From Teratosphaeria epicoccoides (taxonomy: Eukaryota; Ascomycota; Dothideomycetes; Mycosphaerellales; Teratosphaeriaceae): a stretch of 64,000 nt of DNA. Under the pieces are notes generated by a model. The model was not told the DNA's origin, made no database searches, and saw nothing but the letters and a program-made list of their open reading frames with translations. Both the position numbers and the translations under genes were made by a program. The stretch lies in NCBI GenBank assembly GCA_021401465.1, contig JADDMT010000003.1, positions 124,001 to 188,000 on the forward strand, in the 5' to 3' direction. The stretch's first letter is position 1. The number at the start of each line of letters is the position of its first letter. This document shows positions 31,852-41,286 of this stretch, piece by piece.

Positions 31852-32598
31852 GAAATCTTACTTGATGTTCCTCCGACCGAAGCACGCATCAGGATCTATG
31901 AGTGCATGTTTGAGGAGAAGAAGGAGGTCAGCTGTGACGGCAGAGGATGTATAAAAGTGCGCGGTATTGGCTCCGACTCGCGAGCAGCCGGCTCCGCAAT
32001 CCTGTCCGTCAACCGTCAGGTTTTCGCTGAAGCCATGCCGATTCTTGTACGGCATTCTCGAAATCTTCTCCAATGCGCGGGCCATCAAACATTATTTCAC
32101 AGCGGTGTTTCGAAATTTGCCAAATTATGGGATCAAATTTACCAGAGACGTTCGCATCTACTTGGGGGAGCTTCAATATGAAGATGTGCGACGAAAAGCG
32201 GTACGGCGCTGCGTGCAATTGCAGCCGTTATTGACATTGGCGGAATGGTGCGGCTTTGATTCCGAGGTCGTAGCCGGGGAGAGCATCAGACAGCGAGGTG
32301 GCGGCTTGCAAAGCAGATCTTGTTGATTAGTTAAGACAGGAAGCTGCCGGTCTTGGGGGAAATCTTAAGAACGGTCGAACGAGCCAGCAAGGTCCCGGAA
32401 GTGGATGCACTGCTCAGGAGGCGTGTAACGAGGTCCGAATCGTTCCAGGCCAGTCCTCCGAAGGATAGCCCGAGAAAGCTTCAGATGCTGAAATTGGCGC
32501 GTTGTACGGACTGGGTAGTCAAGAGAGAGACAGCAGTGCCGTCAGTCGATCCGTCCCGTGGACTGGTTGACATGCTTGAGTGCTTACCTACGTGTTGA
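31852..32598 (+). pseudogene. Broken 2EXR/F-box-like orphan gene
   Basis: The left part reads EILLDVPPTEARIRIYECMF and, later, AAGSAILSVNRQVFAEAMPIL, which is the usual opening of the large fungal family of 2EXR/F-box-like proteins (LLDLPxExRxRIYE, then LxxxNRQVxxEAxPIL). At about 32045 the frame breaks: LPIL-YG continues in the +1 frame as YGILEIFSNARAIKHYFTAV and NYGIKFTRDVRIYLGELQYE. A further stretch from 32353 (GEILRTVERASKVPEVDALL) lies after stops. No GT-AG intron explains the first shift, which looks like one extra base next to CTTGTACGG. It could still be an assembly error. The protein function of this family is unknown. Confidence 0.6.
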
Positions 32599-33389
32599 CT
32601 TTTCGTGTGCTTGACCTTCCTGTCAAGCGTGACTGAATCGGCAGTCCCTCTCTGCTTAGCTAAGCCACGCCAAGCCGCTAGAGGTGTGCCTTCCTGTCGA
32701 TATTATTGTAACAGCAACTCCGGACAGTTACGAGCTTCAAAGGAGTCGCATTTGCCCCTTTGCTTACTCCAATGTCGATGAAGATCGTGTGGAGCAGAAT
32801 TTGATGGCTATTGATGGACTTTTCAATAACCCTTTGCAGATTGAAGGGTGCCAGCCAAAGCTTCGGAGGCGTGCAATTGATTCTTGGAGATACAGGTGAA
32901 TCACGCACGAATTGTGACGTTGCGACTGGATGTCACTGCATGTGACTCACCACGTCCCTTCCAATAATGACATCTCGGCCATCTTGGTACTCTTGGAATC
33001 CTGGCTCATGTCTCATGACTTTGTACTAGGGTGTATTTAGAATCAGCAGCCTCACCGAATTTAGGACTATCAAACATGCATTCCTTGCAAGGCTCTCTTC
33101 CCAGAGATGCCGTATCAGGGATACAAACAATGTTCTTGCTACGAACAGTGTGCCAGGGCCACCCGGCAGGCGGCGGCGCTCCGTGGCAGTGGAAGGGTGC
33201 CCAGCATGCGAGCTTGCATCGACTCGCGGCCTGCCACTCTGCGTGGCTTAGTATTTCGTAGTGCCAAGGCCAGACCAACCAAAGTTGTGCTCCCCTCGAG
33301 AGATCCCAACTAACCCTCCACTTCGGCGGCCGCATTGTGACACCTGTCTAGCGCCTCGATTTGGTGCATAGCAAAGTTAGTGCCTCAAA
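32599..33389. other. Intergenic region upstream of the GH17 gene
   Basis: About 790 bp. A few 70-codon frames have no domain support. The GH17 promoter should be here. No repeats seen. Confidence 0.5.
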
Positions 33390-34349
33390 ATGCGTCTCAC
33401 CCAACTTGCCGCTGCGGCATCAGCATTTGCGGCCGCGCAGGCTGCGTACACGGGATTCAACTCCGGCTCGACCTTCGCCGATGGGAGACCGAAACAGCAA
33501 GCCGACTTCGACGCCGAGTTCACCAAGGCACAATCGCTGGCCGGAACGAATGGTCACTTCGCATCTTGTCGTCTTTTCACAATGATTCAGGGGGGCACGG
33601 CCAACGACCCCATCTCGGCCATTCCTGCTGCCATCGCTAGTGGCACGTCGCTCATGGTCGGTCTATGGGCATCTGCTGGGCAGGCAGCTTTCGACAACGA
33701 AAAGATTGCACTAAAACGCGCTATCGATCAATACGGTGAATCTTTCATCAAGCTGGTTGCTGGCATCTCCGTCGGTAGCGAAGACTTATATCGCAATAGT
33801 CCTACTGGAATCGAGAACAATCACTACAACGGTGGCGCAGATCCGCACGTCCTCGTAGACTACATCGGCCAAATCAGGGACCTGATCAAAGACACACCTG
33901 CTGCCGCCCTCACTATTGGCCATACAGACACTTGGACTGCATTCGTCAATAGCTCAAACGCGGGAGTGATTCAACACCTTGACTGGCTTGGTATGGACAC
34001 TTACCCATACTACCAGGTTACCATGGAGAACAGCATTGACGTCGCGGAAAAGCTTTTCTGGGACGCATACTACGCCACTGTTGGCGTCTCACAGGGAAAG
34101 CCTGTCAAGGTCACCGAGACTGGATGGCCTACGAGTGGTGACACTAAAAATCAGGCGGTTGCTTCGATTCCGAACGCAGAGCGATACTATGCCTCAGTCG
34201 GCTGCAGCCTGTTCGGCAGGATCGACACCTGGTGGTACACACTCTTGGACTCTGGATCACCCAATCCATCCTTTGGTATTTGCGCTGCGGACATACAAAG
34301 CGAGCCGCTATATAAGCTGAATTGCCCCGACTTCGACAAAATATATTAG
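33390..34349 (+). CDS. Secreted GH17 beta-1,3-glucanase/glucanosyltransferase
   Basis: An intronless frame of 319 residues. Residues 1-19 (MRLTQLAAAASAFAAAQAA) form a signal peptide. The GH17 fold is marked by YTGFNSGSTF at the start, ISVGSEDLYRN with the general acid Glu131, LDWLGMDTYPYYQ, and KVTETGWPTSG with the nucleophile Glu243. Both catalytic Glu residues are present, so the enzyme should be active on cell-wall beta-1,3-glucan. There is no GPI signal or Ser/Thr-rich tail; the protein ends soon after the barrel (LYKLNCPDFDKIY), so it is probably freely secreted. A few Cys near the C-terminus likely form disulphides. Roles in the fungus's own wall remodelling or in attack on foreign walls cannot be separated by sequence. 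Confidence 0.93.
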   Translation: MRLTQLAAAASAFAAAQAAYTGFNSGSTFADGRPKQQADFDAEFTKAQSLAGTNGHFASCRLFTMIQGGTANDPISAIPAAIASGTSLMVGLWASAGQAAFDNEKIALKRAIDQYGESFIKLVAGISVGSEDLYRNSPTGIENNHYNGGADPHVLVDYIGQIRDLIKDTPAAALTIGHTDTWTAFVNSSNAGVIQHLDWLGMDTYPYYQVTMENSIDVAEKLFWDAYYATVGVSQGKPVKVTETGWPTSGDTKNQAVASIPNAERYYASVGCSLFGRIDTWWYTLLDSGSPNPSFGICAADIQSEPLYKLNCPDFDKIY

Positions 34350-35414
34350 CTCATTCCTGAGCCATGTGATAACAGCGCTGCGAGTGCGACGGGTTCGAAT
34401 TATGGTTAATGGCATAATAGAGTGTAACCTTTGCGCGAGTCGGGACTTGGGCCCCAGATAATTGTAAAAGAGTGCGTGCTCGCTGATCTTGTTTTCTGGC
34501 GTAAGATGGTCCGCATCGATCTGAAATAGTGGTCACATCAAAGTGCACGAACCGTCTCATATCGCAAACATGTGAACATTTCGTATTGAGTGAGGCCGGG
34601 AACCACACAGAACTTGTGGGCCATCGCTGCCTTCGCAAGCAACAAGCTTGTATTGAATACATCGGACGATCTTTGCGCGCCTCCGCTCCTTCATACCGAT
34701 TGTATTGGGGTATGAAGCCAATTCCCGCAAGGCGACGAAAAGTTTGGAAAGCGCGCTCGTCACGATCGGCCCCAAAGCAGAGTAGACGTCTCTGCAATCT
34801 AAAGAGGGCTCACGCGTGAGAGATGATGCACTTGGGGACAGTGACCGCTTCGTGCAAACCAGACACCTTTGTCATCACATACGGAGCCGTACGGCCTCTT
34901 GTCGATCAGAGACCACGATGAAAGAAGCTCGCCAGGTTTGGTGTGAAACGCACGCCAAGGTTATAAGATTAGAATGAGCGAGATTGCTACGTGGGCTGTT
35001 AGTGAGATTGAGACACAAACAGGCAGTCCCGGTCGCCGGCTCCGTCCGGAGCCTCCTAGCCAGGCCCTTGATGATGCCGGCATACCTCCTAATGATAGAA
35101 ACGTCAAAAAGTCATGGGACTGCGATACGACGACCTCACCAACACCGATTGCATTTCCAAGAGACGTATTCGAGCTGGCGTTTCATCCCAAAATGCGCTA
35201 ATCGACCAGCACCAAGCCGTTGAGGTGAGGCTGTGTAACCCAGCAGAGACAATGTATACTTTCTTTGGCTACTTAAGGACGATTGACGGCCCGCCGCATT
35301 CGAGAGGCCATTTGGACGATATTTCAGAGTAGTCAGCCCCGAGCCCCCAGCCGCATCTTCAATACTCACTACGAAAAGTCTCTGTCACCGCCACGACCCG
35401 CCACAGCGATCAAA
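34350..35414. other. Intergenic region
   Basis: About 1.06 kb. A GGGTTCGAATT at about 34389 resembles a tRNA B box, but no cloverleaf can be built around it. No supported gene. Confidence 0.5.
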
Positions 35415-35924
35415 ATGAAGCTCGCCATCGCAGCCATCACCCTCTACATTACCTCTGTCCTCGCCGCTCCGGCCGCCAGCTCAAACGATCCAACCAGCAA
35501 GACCTACCTTATCGCCAAATTCACCACCCACAAATCCGACGGCACCAAAACGTCCAAGGTTTCGTTTCACATTCAGGGAGACTTCGGCCTCGACGTCGAG
35601 TGCGGCCAATACGCCATCAACGGCGCCCAACCCGACCCCGACTTCGAAGAGAACAAGTTCTACACCTGCGGCCCCGAAAGCGATTACCAGCAGAAACAAT
35701 TCCAGTGGACATACCAGTCCGGCGACGCAGAGTCAGGCAAACCGGGGAAACTCACCTTATGGCAGCAGGTTTCGAAATTCAAGCCTCAACTTGGCGGGTC
35801 AACCTCATTTTCGGAGCCGGATGATTGTCGGAAGGAGCGAAGCAAGGAAAACAAAAAGTCGGAGGAGACGGTTTGTACGACGCCGAACACGGCTGCTATC
35901 GATTTGAAGAGCCCTGAGCAGTAG
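35415..35924 (+). CDS. Small secreted protein with four cysteines (AA1-like candidate)
   Basis: The ATG at 35415 starts a clear signal peptide (MKLAIAAITLYITSVLAAP); the in-frame extension upstream to 35283 has none and is rejected. The 169-residue product has cysteines at 63, 85, 138 and 154. The beta-strand pattern (TYLIAKFTTHKSDGT, KVSFHIQGD, FYTCGPES, FQWTYQSGD) resembles the AA1-like / Alt a 1-like fold of small fungal secreted proteins, but similarity is weak. Such proteins are often secreted at the host or substrate surface. The C-terminus is charged. The gene sits near the secreted GH17 protein. Function unknown. Confidence 0.75.
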   Translation: MKLAIAAITLYITSVLAAPAASSNDPTSKTYLIAKFTTHKSDGTKTSKVSFHIQGDFGLDVECGQYAINGAQPDPDFEENKFYTCGPESDYQQKQFQWTYQSGDAESGKPGKLTLWQQVSKFKPQLGGSTSFSEPDDCRKERSKENKKSEETVCTTPNTAAIDLKSPEQ

Positions 35925-36244
35925 GATTGCTGCTGAAGCAGAGGCATGCGGGATCAAGTTAGCCGTTTGGCGGGTGTAGACGAGCGTGCCACGGATTGTG
36001 GCGGTCGCAGCCTTGAATCTTCGTTGCTTAGTGAGAAAAGGGAGACTATTGAACGGACCTGATGCGGTTGCAGTCGAGCTGGAAATGGAATTCTGGCGTA
36101 TGATAGGAAGTCGCTTCGGTCTTGCTCAGAGCAATGTTGCAGGTGCTCCTCAGGTCACGTAGCTGCATCCAAGCTTCACACTGCAGAGAAGGGTGCGTGC
36201 CATGTCAGGCGTTGGATGAGTGTCGCAACGGTCGACTCGAAGCA

Positions 36245-36366
36245 GTCAACCAGTTGACATTTTTGACCGCTTGCGATCACAGCTGACTGCTTGTTTGATA
36301 TTTCTGACTGCATGTCAACATGTTCGATTGCTCGGTGACGCGTTTGACTGTCTGACAATACTGTCA
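36245..36366. promoter_or_regulatory. Dense cluster of TGAC/GTCA motifs
   Basis: Ten copies of TGAC or its complement GTCA fall in 122 bp; about one is expected by chance on both strands. Several are inside TTGAC or CTGACTG. The spacing is irregular, so it is not a tandem repeat. It could be a transcription factor array or the relic of a decayed repeat. Confidence 0.5.
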
Positions 36367-37499
36367 GCTCTGATGGATCTCGTCACGCCTGTCGAGACTC
36401 TCTTAGATGAAGTCAGCACGGCGTCTCGTGGACCCAGGACGTGTGCAGACTGCGCCGCCGGGCGGTACAAGTGTCCGGGTTGTGTTCGCAGAAGGGAGTC
36501 GGGTCATCCCATCGGTCAGAAGAAACACACAAGACTTCGGCCAGATCTGCAGCTCGGCCGGGTCGCGACCTTGATCACGCAGAACGGACCAAGGCAGATG
36601 AAATGGCATCGTGAGTGCTGCATGCGCGCGCATTCATGCACGAGTTCACAGGGATACAGCGCTAGTGTAGAGTGTCCAGCTCGTCGTCCTTGCCGCCAAA
36701 ACCATTCTGTGTCCTTTCATGACGACTTCTGTTCCGCGGAACGGCGAAGTCTTCAACAAGTTGCGCATGTATTCCGGAGGTCGTGCTCCATTCTCAGTGT
36801 CCTCGAACTCTTGATGACACGCACCAAGTAAACAATCTTTCATCGATTATTCATCGACAAGTCTTCTACGGAGTACTGCGATTGATCAGTAGCATCGCAA
36901 GGACGTGCCACCCTAAGCCACCGCCAGGAAAGATGATGGCTGCAGTTGGAGGTTCGCGGTGCGGACTTCTAGTATTGGAAGCGGTTGGAACTTGCGACTC
37001 CGGACTTCTGGCGATAGACTTGGATCGACCTTACACCGCAGCTCGAAGCATCGCGCCGCCGCCGCCGAAGGACTATAGCCTGGCCAAGATCATGCTGCAG
37101 TGGCCTTGGTCAAGGCGTCTGGATGTCGCGAGGCTTAGTGCATAGACATACGTCGTTGCACAGCAGAAGCGTGAGCAGCTAAATCTGGCGTGCAGCTGCT
37201 GGACTTCAGCTGCTCGGTATCGTGCCACCTAGAATATCTGCCCGACTAGGTTTGTTGCCTGTATCTCCACTCACGGGTCGTTTGGCTAGACTTGAAGGCG
37301 GTGCTTCTCCCTGGTCGCTTCGTAGGTCTGGCGCGACTAGAAGCCTACGCAGGCACCGGCCTGCACTTACAGTTGCCCGTCCTCGCTGGATGTGCCGCTG
37401 ACCTGGTCCCTTGCGGCCAGAAGCGGTCTTCTGATCAGACTCGAATGTGGCTCTCTATGTTAAGACACGAGGGAGTCAGAGCAATGAACCAACGTTCAC

Positions 37500-37533
37500 A
37501 GGAATATGCCGTGTACAGGAATATGCCGTGTAC
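37500..37533 (+). repeat. Perfect 17-bp tandem duplication
   Basis: The unit AGGAATATGCCGTGTAC occurs twice in direct succession (37500-37516 and 37517-37533). It is likely a recent slippage or repair event. Confidence 0.9.
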
Positions 37534-37776
37534 GACCTCGTCGTCGAATGAATCTGCCGTTGGACTTATCGTTAGCCGCAGCTGAAAAACAGGAATCGAC
37601 ATGACCCAAATTTGAAAGGCGCAGCTCTTCAACTGCACACAAGGTGCACATATAAGAATCAGCATAAGGTCAAAAAATGCCACCTTCCTTGTCCAAATTG
37701 TATCGACAGCCGCATCTCGTTGACCTCCGTAGCCAAGAAGCCATCGTATCGACTTACCAGCTACAACCTGCTAGCC

Positions 37777-39267
37777 ATGAGTTCAGCCTTATGGAGGTGC
37801 ATCGTACCACTCGTCCTTACCTACAACTTGGCTTTTGCGCAGGAAACCTGCGACCTCGAGTTCAATGCGGTTACTATATCGACGCAACCGAGTCTTCTTG
37901 CGAGCCAGACGCATGAAGTATGGGTCAAGTCGTGTATGAGGCTTTGCCAACCTTGCAACCCGATGCGTACGTCGTGACTGACCGCAACCGCAGTGGACGG
38001 TACGAAGCCAGAGGATACGATCGTAGCAGGCTGTACGCTCAACTACTTCGGTAAAGGCTGTACGTGGCAACGCGATGTAAGGATCCACTCGTCGGTCGGC
38101 AGAGTCCTTGCCTAGGAGTGAGCGTGTTAGCTCAAGGGGCTGACACGGCTTGGTCATCCAGGGTCGATCAGAAATTGCTGGCTACACCATCGAGCACGGG
38201 AGATACACCGCTTTCTTCAGCAACCCGACAACCGTGAACGTCACCGGAAACGGTTGTGATGGGACGAAGCTTCTGTGTAAGGGTGTGCCCGTTACGGTAA
38301 CGCCCATTGACGACCCAGATGTAAGTCCCCGCGATACGATGTGCGCTCGTTCTGGAAGAAAGCTGACATTTCTGCCTGCAGTCTGGTGCAGTATGATGAT
38401 CCGGTGCGTCGCGCTTTTCGTGAGCCCGACTGACTCGCCGGGATTTAGGTCTCCTACATCTACACGGCACAAACGATATGTCGACTTACACGACCCGAGG
38501 GAGCGGAGTCCACGCCCACGGTCGCTCAGCTGGTCGAGACCTACAATAATGGGCAGCTGATCCATGTCTCTCCACCTGAGGACACTTCAGAGACCCCAAC
38601 GACGGTCTCGCCATCAACGCCGATCCCCACATTGACGTGCTCTTACCAATCTGTGAGTAATCTCGCTGAAAAGAGCCGCTGGCAAGGCGGTGTCTGACAG
38701 ACATGTAGGGCAATGACTGCTACGACCCGCACTGGATGTGCGATGATGGTGTAGCCAAGGTGGCATATCCCACGGATGCACCCGTCAAAGTGTACAGTGA
38801 GTGTCTCACCAAGCCCACACCGCCATCCATCTGTCCACTCACCCAGCGTGACAGTGACCGAACCGCTCGACGCCTCCCCGACGCTCCTAGCAAACAAATG
38901 CCCGGACTCGAGCAACCCCCCGAGCAGCGACCGAGAATGCAGCGTCGCGGTCGGCGTGTTCGTCAATCGGGTCGAAAACGAGAAACCATACATCACCATG
39001 CAAATGTACAACGAAAACGCCGTGGAGACCGGAAGCTGGGGCGCGGAGATGGACGTTGGGGAAACGCAATCTGTCGGCAGTCTGGGACCGCTGGTGTCGC
39101 TGACGCTGAAAGCCAGCCCGGCTCCAGAAGAATGGCCGGTCGACCTGGACATGGCTTATGACGGGGAGAGCTGGAACTGGATGGGGTGTGAGTTCATGAG
39201 CACGTCGGATCTGGGCCGAGACCAATGGCAGGAATCCAGGAAGTGCGATTTCCCGTGCCGTGGGTGA
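37777..39267 (+). CDS. Secreted cysteine-rich protein of six (or seven) exons
   Basis: Proposed exons: 37777-37933, 37994-38076, 38162-38320, 38449-38652, 38709-38796 and 38855-39267, about 367 residues. The signal peptide is MSSALWRCIVPLVLTYNLAFAQ. All joins keep frame: CTLNYFGKGCTWQRD, GRSEIAGYTIEHGRYTAFF, CDGTKLLCKGVPVTVTPIDD, VSYIYTAQTICRL, GNDCYDPHWMCDDGVAKVAY, then the long last exon ending ESRKCDFPCRG. At least 13 Cys and several N-glycosylation sites (such as NVTG) suggest an extracellular protein. The first donor (GTATGA) is the least certain. Intron 38321-38448 is 128 nt and could hide a 12-nt exon at 38392-38403 (Tyr-Asp-Asp-Pro). No known domain is recognised. Confidence 0.6.
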
Positions 39268-39884
39268 GCAGGAGGAGTCCGCGCTGCTTGATCGGGGCGA
39301 TCGTACCTGTTGGTTCTCGAAACCTGGCTGCGGGATGGTGCTGCATTCTATGGAGCCGCCGAATGCTGCTTGCTGCTACGAGGTTGTGTCGATGGTGTCC
39401 GTGACAGGCGCGACGTGACTGTACATTCGTCAATCGATCTAGGCCGACAGGAGACCGAGAATCCACATTGAGTCATCATTAGGTACGTTGAGTGGGAGAT
39501 GTCAGAATGAGAAAGGCTGCTTAATTGATCGAAGGTAAGGCACGTGCTGGGTTCATGCGATGTCAAATTGGCAGTGTCTATCAGCACAGACAGAATAGAA
39601 ATCGTCCTAGGTAATGCAAACAGGCTATCTTGTATTTACCTGTAATAATTTGTCTCTGTGGTGACGATCTGTGAGGCCAGCAGAAGATCGGTTGAGAAAG
39701 CTGGTCTGTAATGCCCCATGCCTCCTCGTGAGCTGTCAACAGGATGCGCCTGGCTGCTGTCATCGCCGCACCCTCATCTCAACGCCTTATAGTCCGTCGC
39801 CTGTGTGATTCCACGTGTTCTAGTTTCATCTCTGCCATGCCGTCGTTTCAAAGTCGTCCACATATTCATTTCGTACACTCGGTA
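39268..39884. other. Intergenic region
   Basis: 617 bp between convergent genes. No structure or supported frame is seen. Confidence 0.5.
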
Positions 39885-40877
39885 TCAAAACCCGCCGAAA
39901 GCAAGATCACCCAACAGCAACCCACCAAGCAAACCCCCGCCGACGCCGAGACCAATTGGCAAACCATACCCACCTCCATATCCAGACCCATAAGGCCGGC
40001 CATAGGGTTGCGTCGGACGCGAGTATCTACCACGACCGTTAGCACGACGCCCCTGATCCGCACTCGGACCGTCCACATACCGGCCATAAGGACTGTACAA
40101 CCCGCTTTCATACGGGTTATACCCATACCCGCCCCCGTACCCTCCATACCCGCCCGTGTACTGCGGCGGCTCAACATACACATTCTTGCCCTCCCGATCC
40201 TGCCCGATCAACTGCGGCTCGCCCGTCTGCGCCGCCTTCGCCATCGCCATCCTGATCTTCTGATGCTGCTGGTACGCCCTCTCCTCGGCCTCCACCCTCT
40301 TCTTCCTCGCCAGCTCCCGCTCCTCGTGCGTAGATCCCGTGACTTTATCCTTCAACTTCCGTCCAAAAGACTTCTTGCCCTTGTCCGTAGGGCGGGGCGG
40401 AAGCTCGGCGGAAGATGAAGCGCCGGCGGTAGTGTGGTGGTGGTCGTCGTCGTGGGTGTCCTCCTCGTCGGTGTGCGCGGCAATGATGTCTTCCTTGCTC
40501 GGAGGGTGGCCGCGGCCGAGACTCTCTTGCTCGATGCGCTCACGCTCGACAGAAGGCAAGGTGCGTAGGTAGTCGTCGTCGTCGTAGGGATGATGCCATA
40601 TTGAGCGGGGCGGTTCTTTGGTGGTGTCGACGAAGAATTGGTGGCCCGTGTCGGGATCGAAGGTACGGACCCATCCTTTTGGGAGCGGGCGCTGCTCGTC
40701 TTCCATGGAGCGGCGGTGGGCGGGTGAGGGGCGGATTGCGGGACTGCTGGTAGGGATAGCTAGATGGCCAGTGTCCTGGACGTTTGGCCGAGCAGAAGAA
40801 GAAGCTGCATTTCCACTGCGGCCTGTGGCCTGAGAGTATGACGGCGGAGCATCGTCAGGTATCCGTTGGGTCGACAT
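39885..40877 (-). CDS. WW-domain protein with PPxY motif and Gly/Tyr-rich tail
   Basis: An intronless frame from the ATG at 40877 (MSTQRIPDDAPPSYSQATG), 330 residues. A PPSY motif at residues 11-14 is itself a ligand type for WW domains. One WW domain spans about 64-98 (LPKGWVRTFDPDTGHQFFVD, then SIWHHP), with the two Trp at 69 and 94. A charged helix follows (KKSFGRKLKDKVTGSTHEER). The tail is rich in Gly/Tyr (GYGGYGGGYGYNPY) and ends in a hydrophobic Gly/Leu segment (LGGLLLGDLAFGGF). The layout matches uncharacterised fungal WW proteins that may associate with membranes or with Rsp5-type ligases; the partner is inferred only. Confidence 0.88.
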   Translation of the reverse strand: MSTQRIPDDAPPSYSQATGRSGNAASSSARPNVQDTGHLAIPTSSPAIRPSPAHRRSMEDEQRPLPKGWVRTFDPDTGHQFFVDTTKEPPRSIWHHPYDDDDYLRTLPSVERERIEQESLGRGHPPSKEDIIAAHTDEEDTHDDDHHHTTAGASSSAELPPRPTDKGKKSFGRKLKDKVTGSTHEERELARKKRVEAEERAYQQHQKIRMAMAKAAQTGEPQLIGQDREGKNVYVEPPQYTGGYGGYGGGYGYNPYESGLYSPYGRYVDGPSADQGRRANGRGRYSRPTQPYGRPYGSGYGGGYGLPIGLGVGGGLLGGLLLGDLAFGGF

Positions 40878-41286
40878 TGTGGAGGTGTGAAGTTGGAAGA
40901 TTCGCAGTCCAAATTGCTCAGGTAATAAACGTCGTCGATTAGTGGAAAGGGTGTGTATGAGGCAGTGAACAAGGCTTCCCGGTCTAATCACATGCGCACA
41001 CCCAACGCGATGATGACAGCCAAGCGCACGTCATAGCTCCACTCCGGCTTTAGCCGGTCTTAACCAGCAGATATGTCCTCGTCAGGGCCATTACAGTTGA
41101 TAACAGTAGAGGCACGCATGTTCGAACCGTCTGCAAGTGATGCAAATTCCTATATTCCTACATTTGCGTACCCTACTAATGCTACATAAGCAGATAAAGT
41201 ACACTGGTACTACACACAAGTCCATCATGAGAAATCTGCGGCCCATCACAACCACATCCTTCCAGCCCTCGCTCAGCATCGGTCCA
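40878..41286. promoter_or_regulatory. Promoter of the WW gene and 3' flank of the ApsB gene
   Basis: 409 bp upstream of a minus-strand start and beyond the ApsB stop. No supported frame. A TTCGAACC at about 41113 is not part of a tRNA fold. Confidence 0.45.

Larger units (their letters stand above)
35925..37776. other. Long non-coding stretch with motif cluster and short tandem repeat
   Basis: About 1.85 kb without a supported gene. It contains a TGAC cluster (36245-36366), a fragment resembling half of a HIT-type zinc finger (about 36438-36485) and a 17-bp tandem duplication (37500-37533), listed separately or as findings. Confidence 0.5.

Noticed and set aside
34385..34410. GGGTTCGAATT suggesting a tRNA B box
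   Set aside because: No A box, anticodon stem or acceptor stem could be placed nearby.
37918..37993. Donor GTATGG at 37918 for the first intron of the secreted gene
   Set aside because: It leaves the next exon in the wrong frame; the GTATGA donor at 37934 keeps frame.
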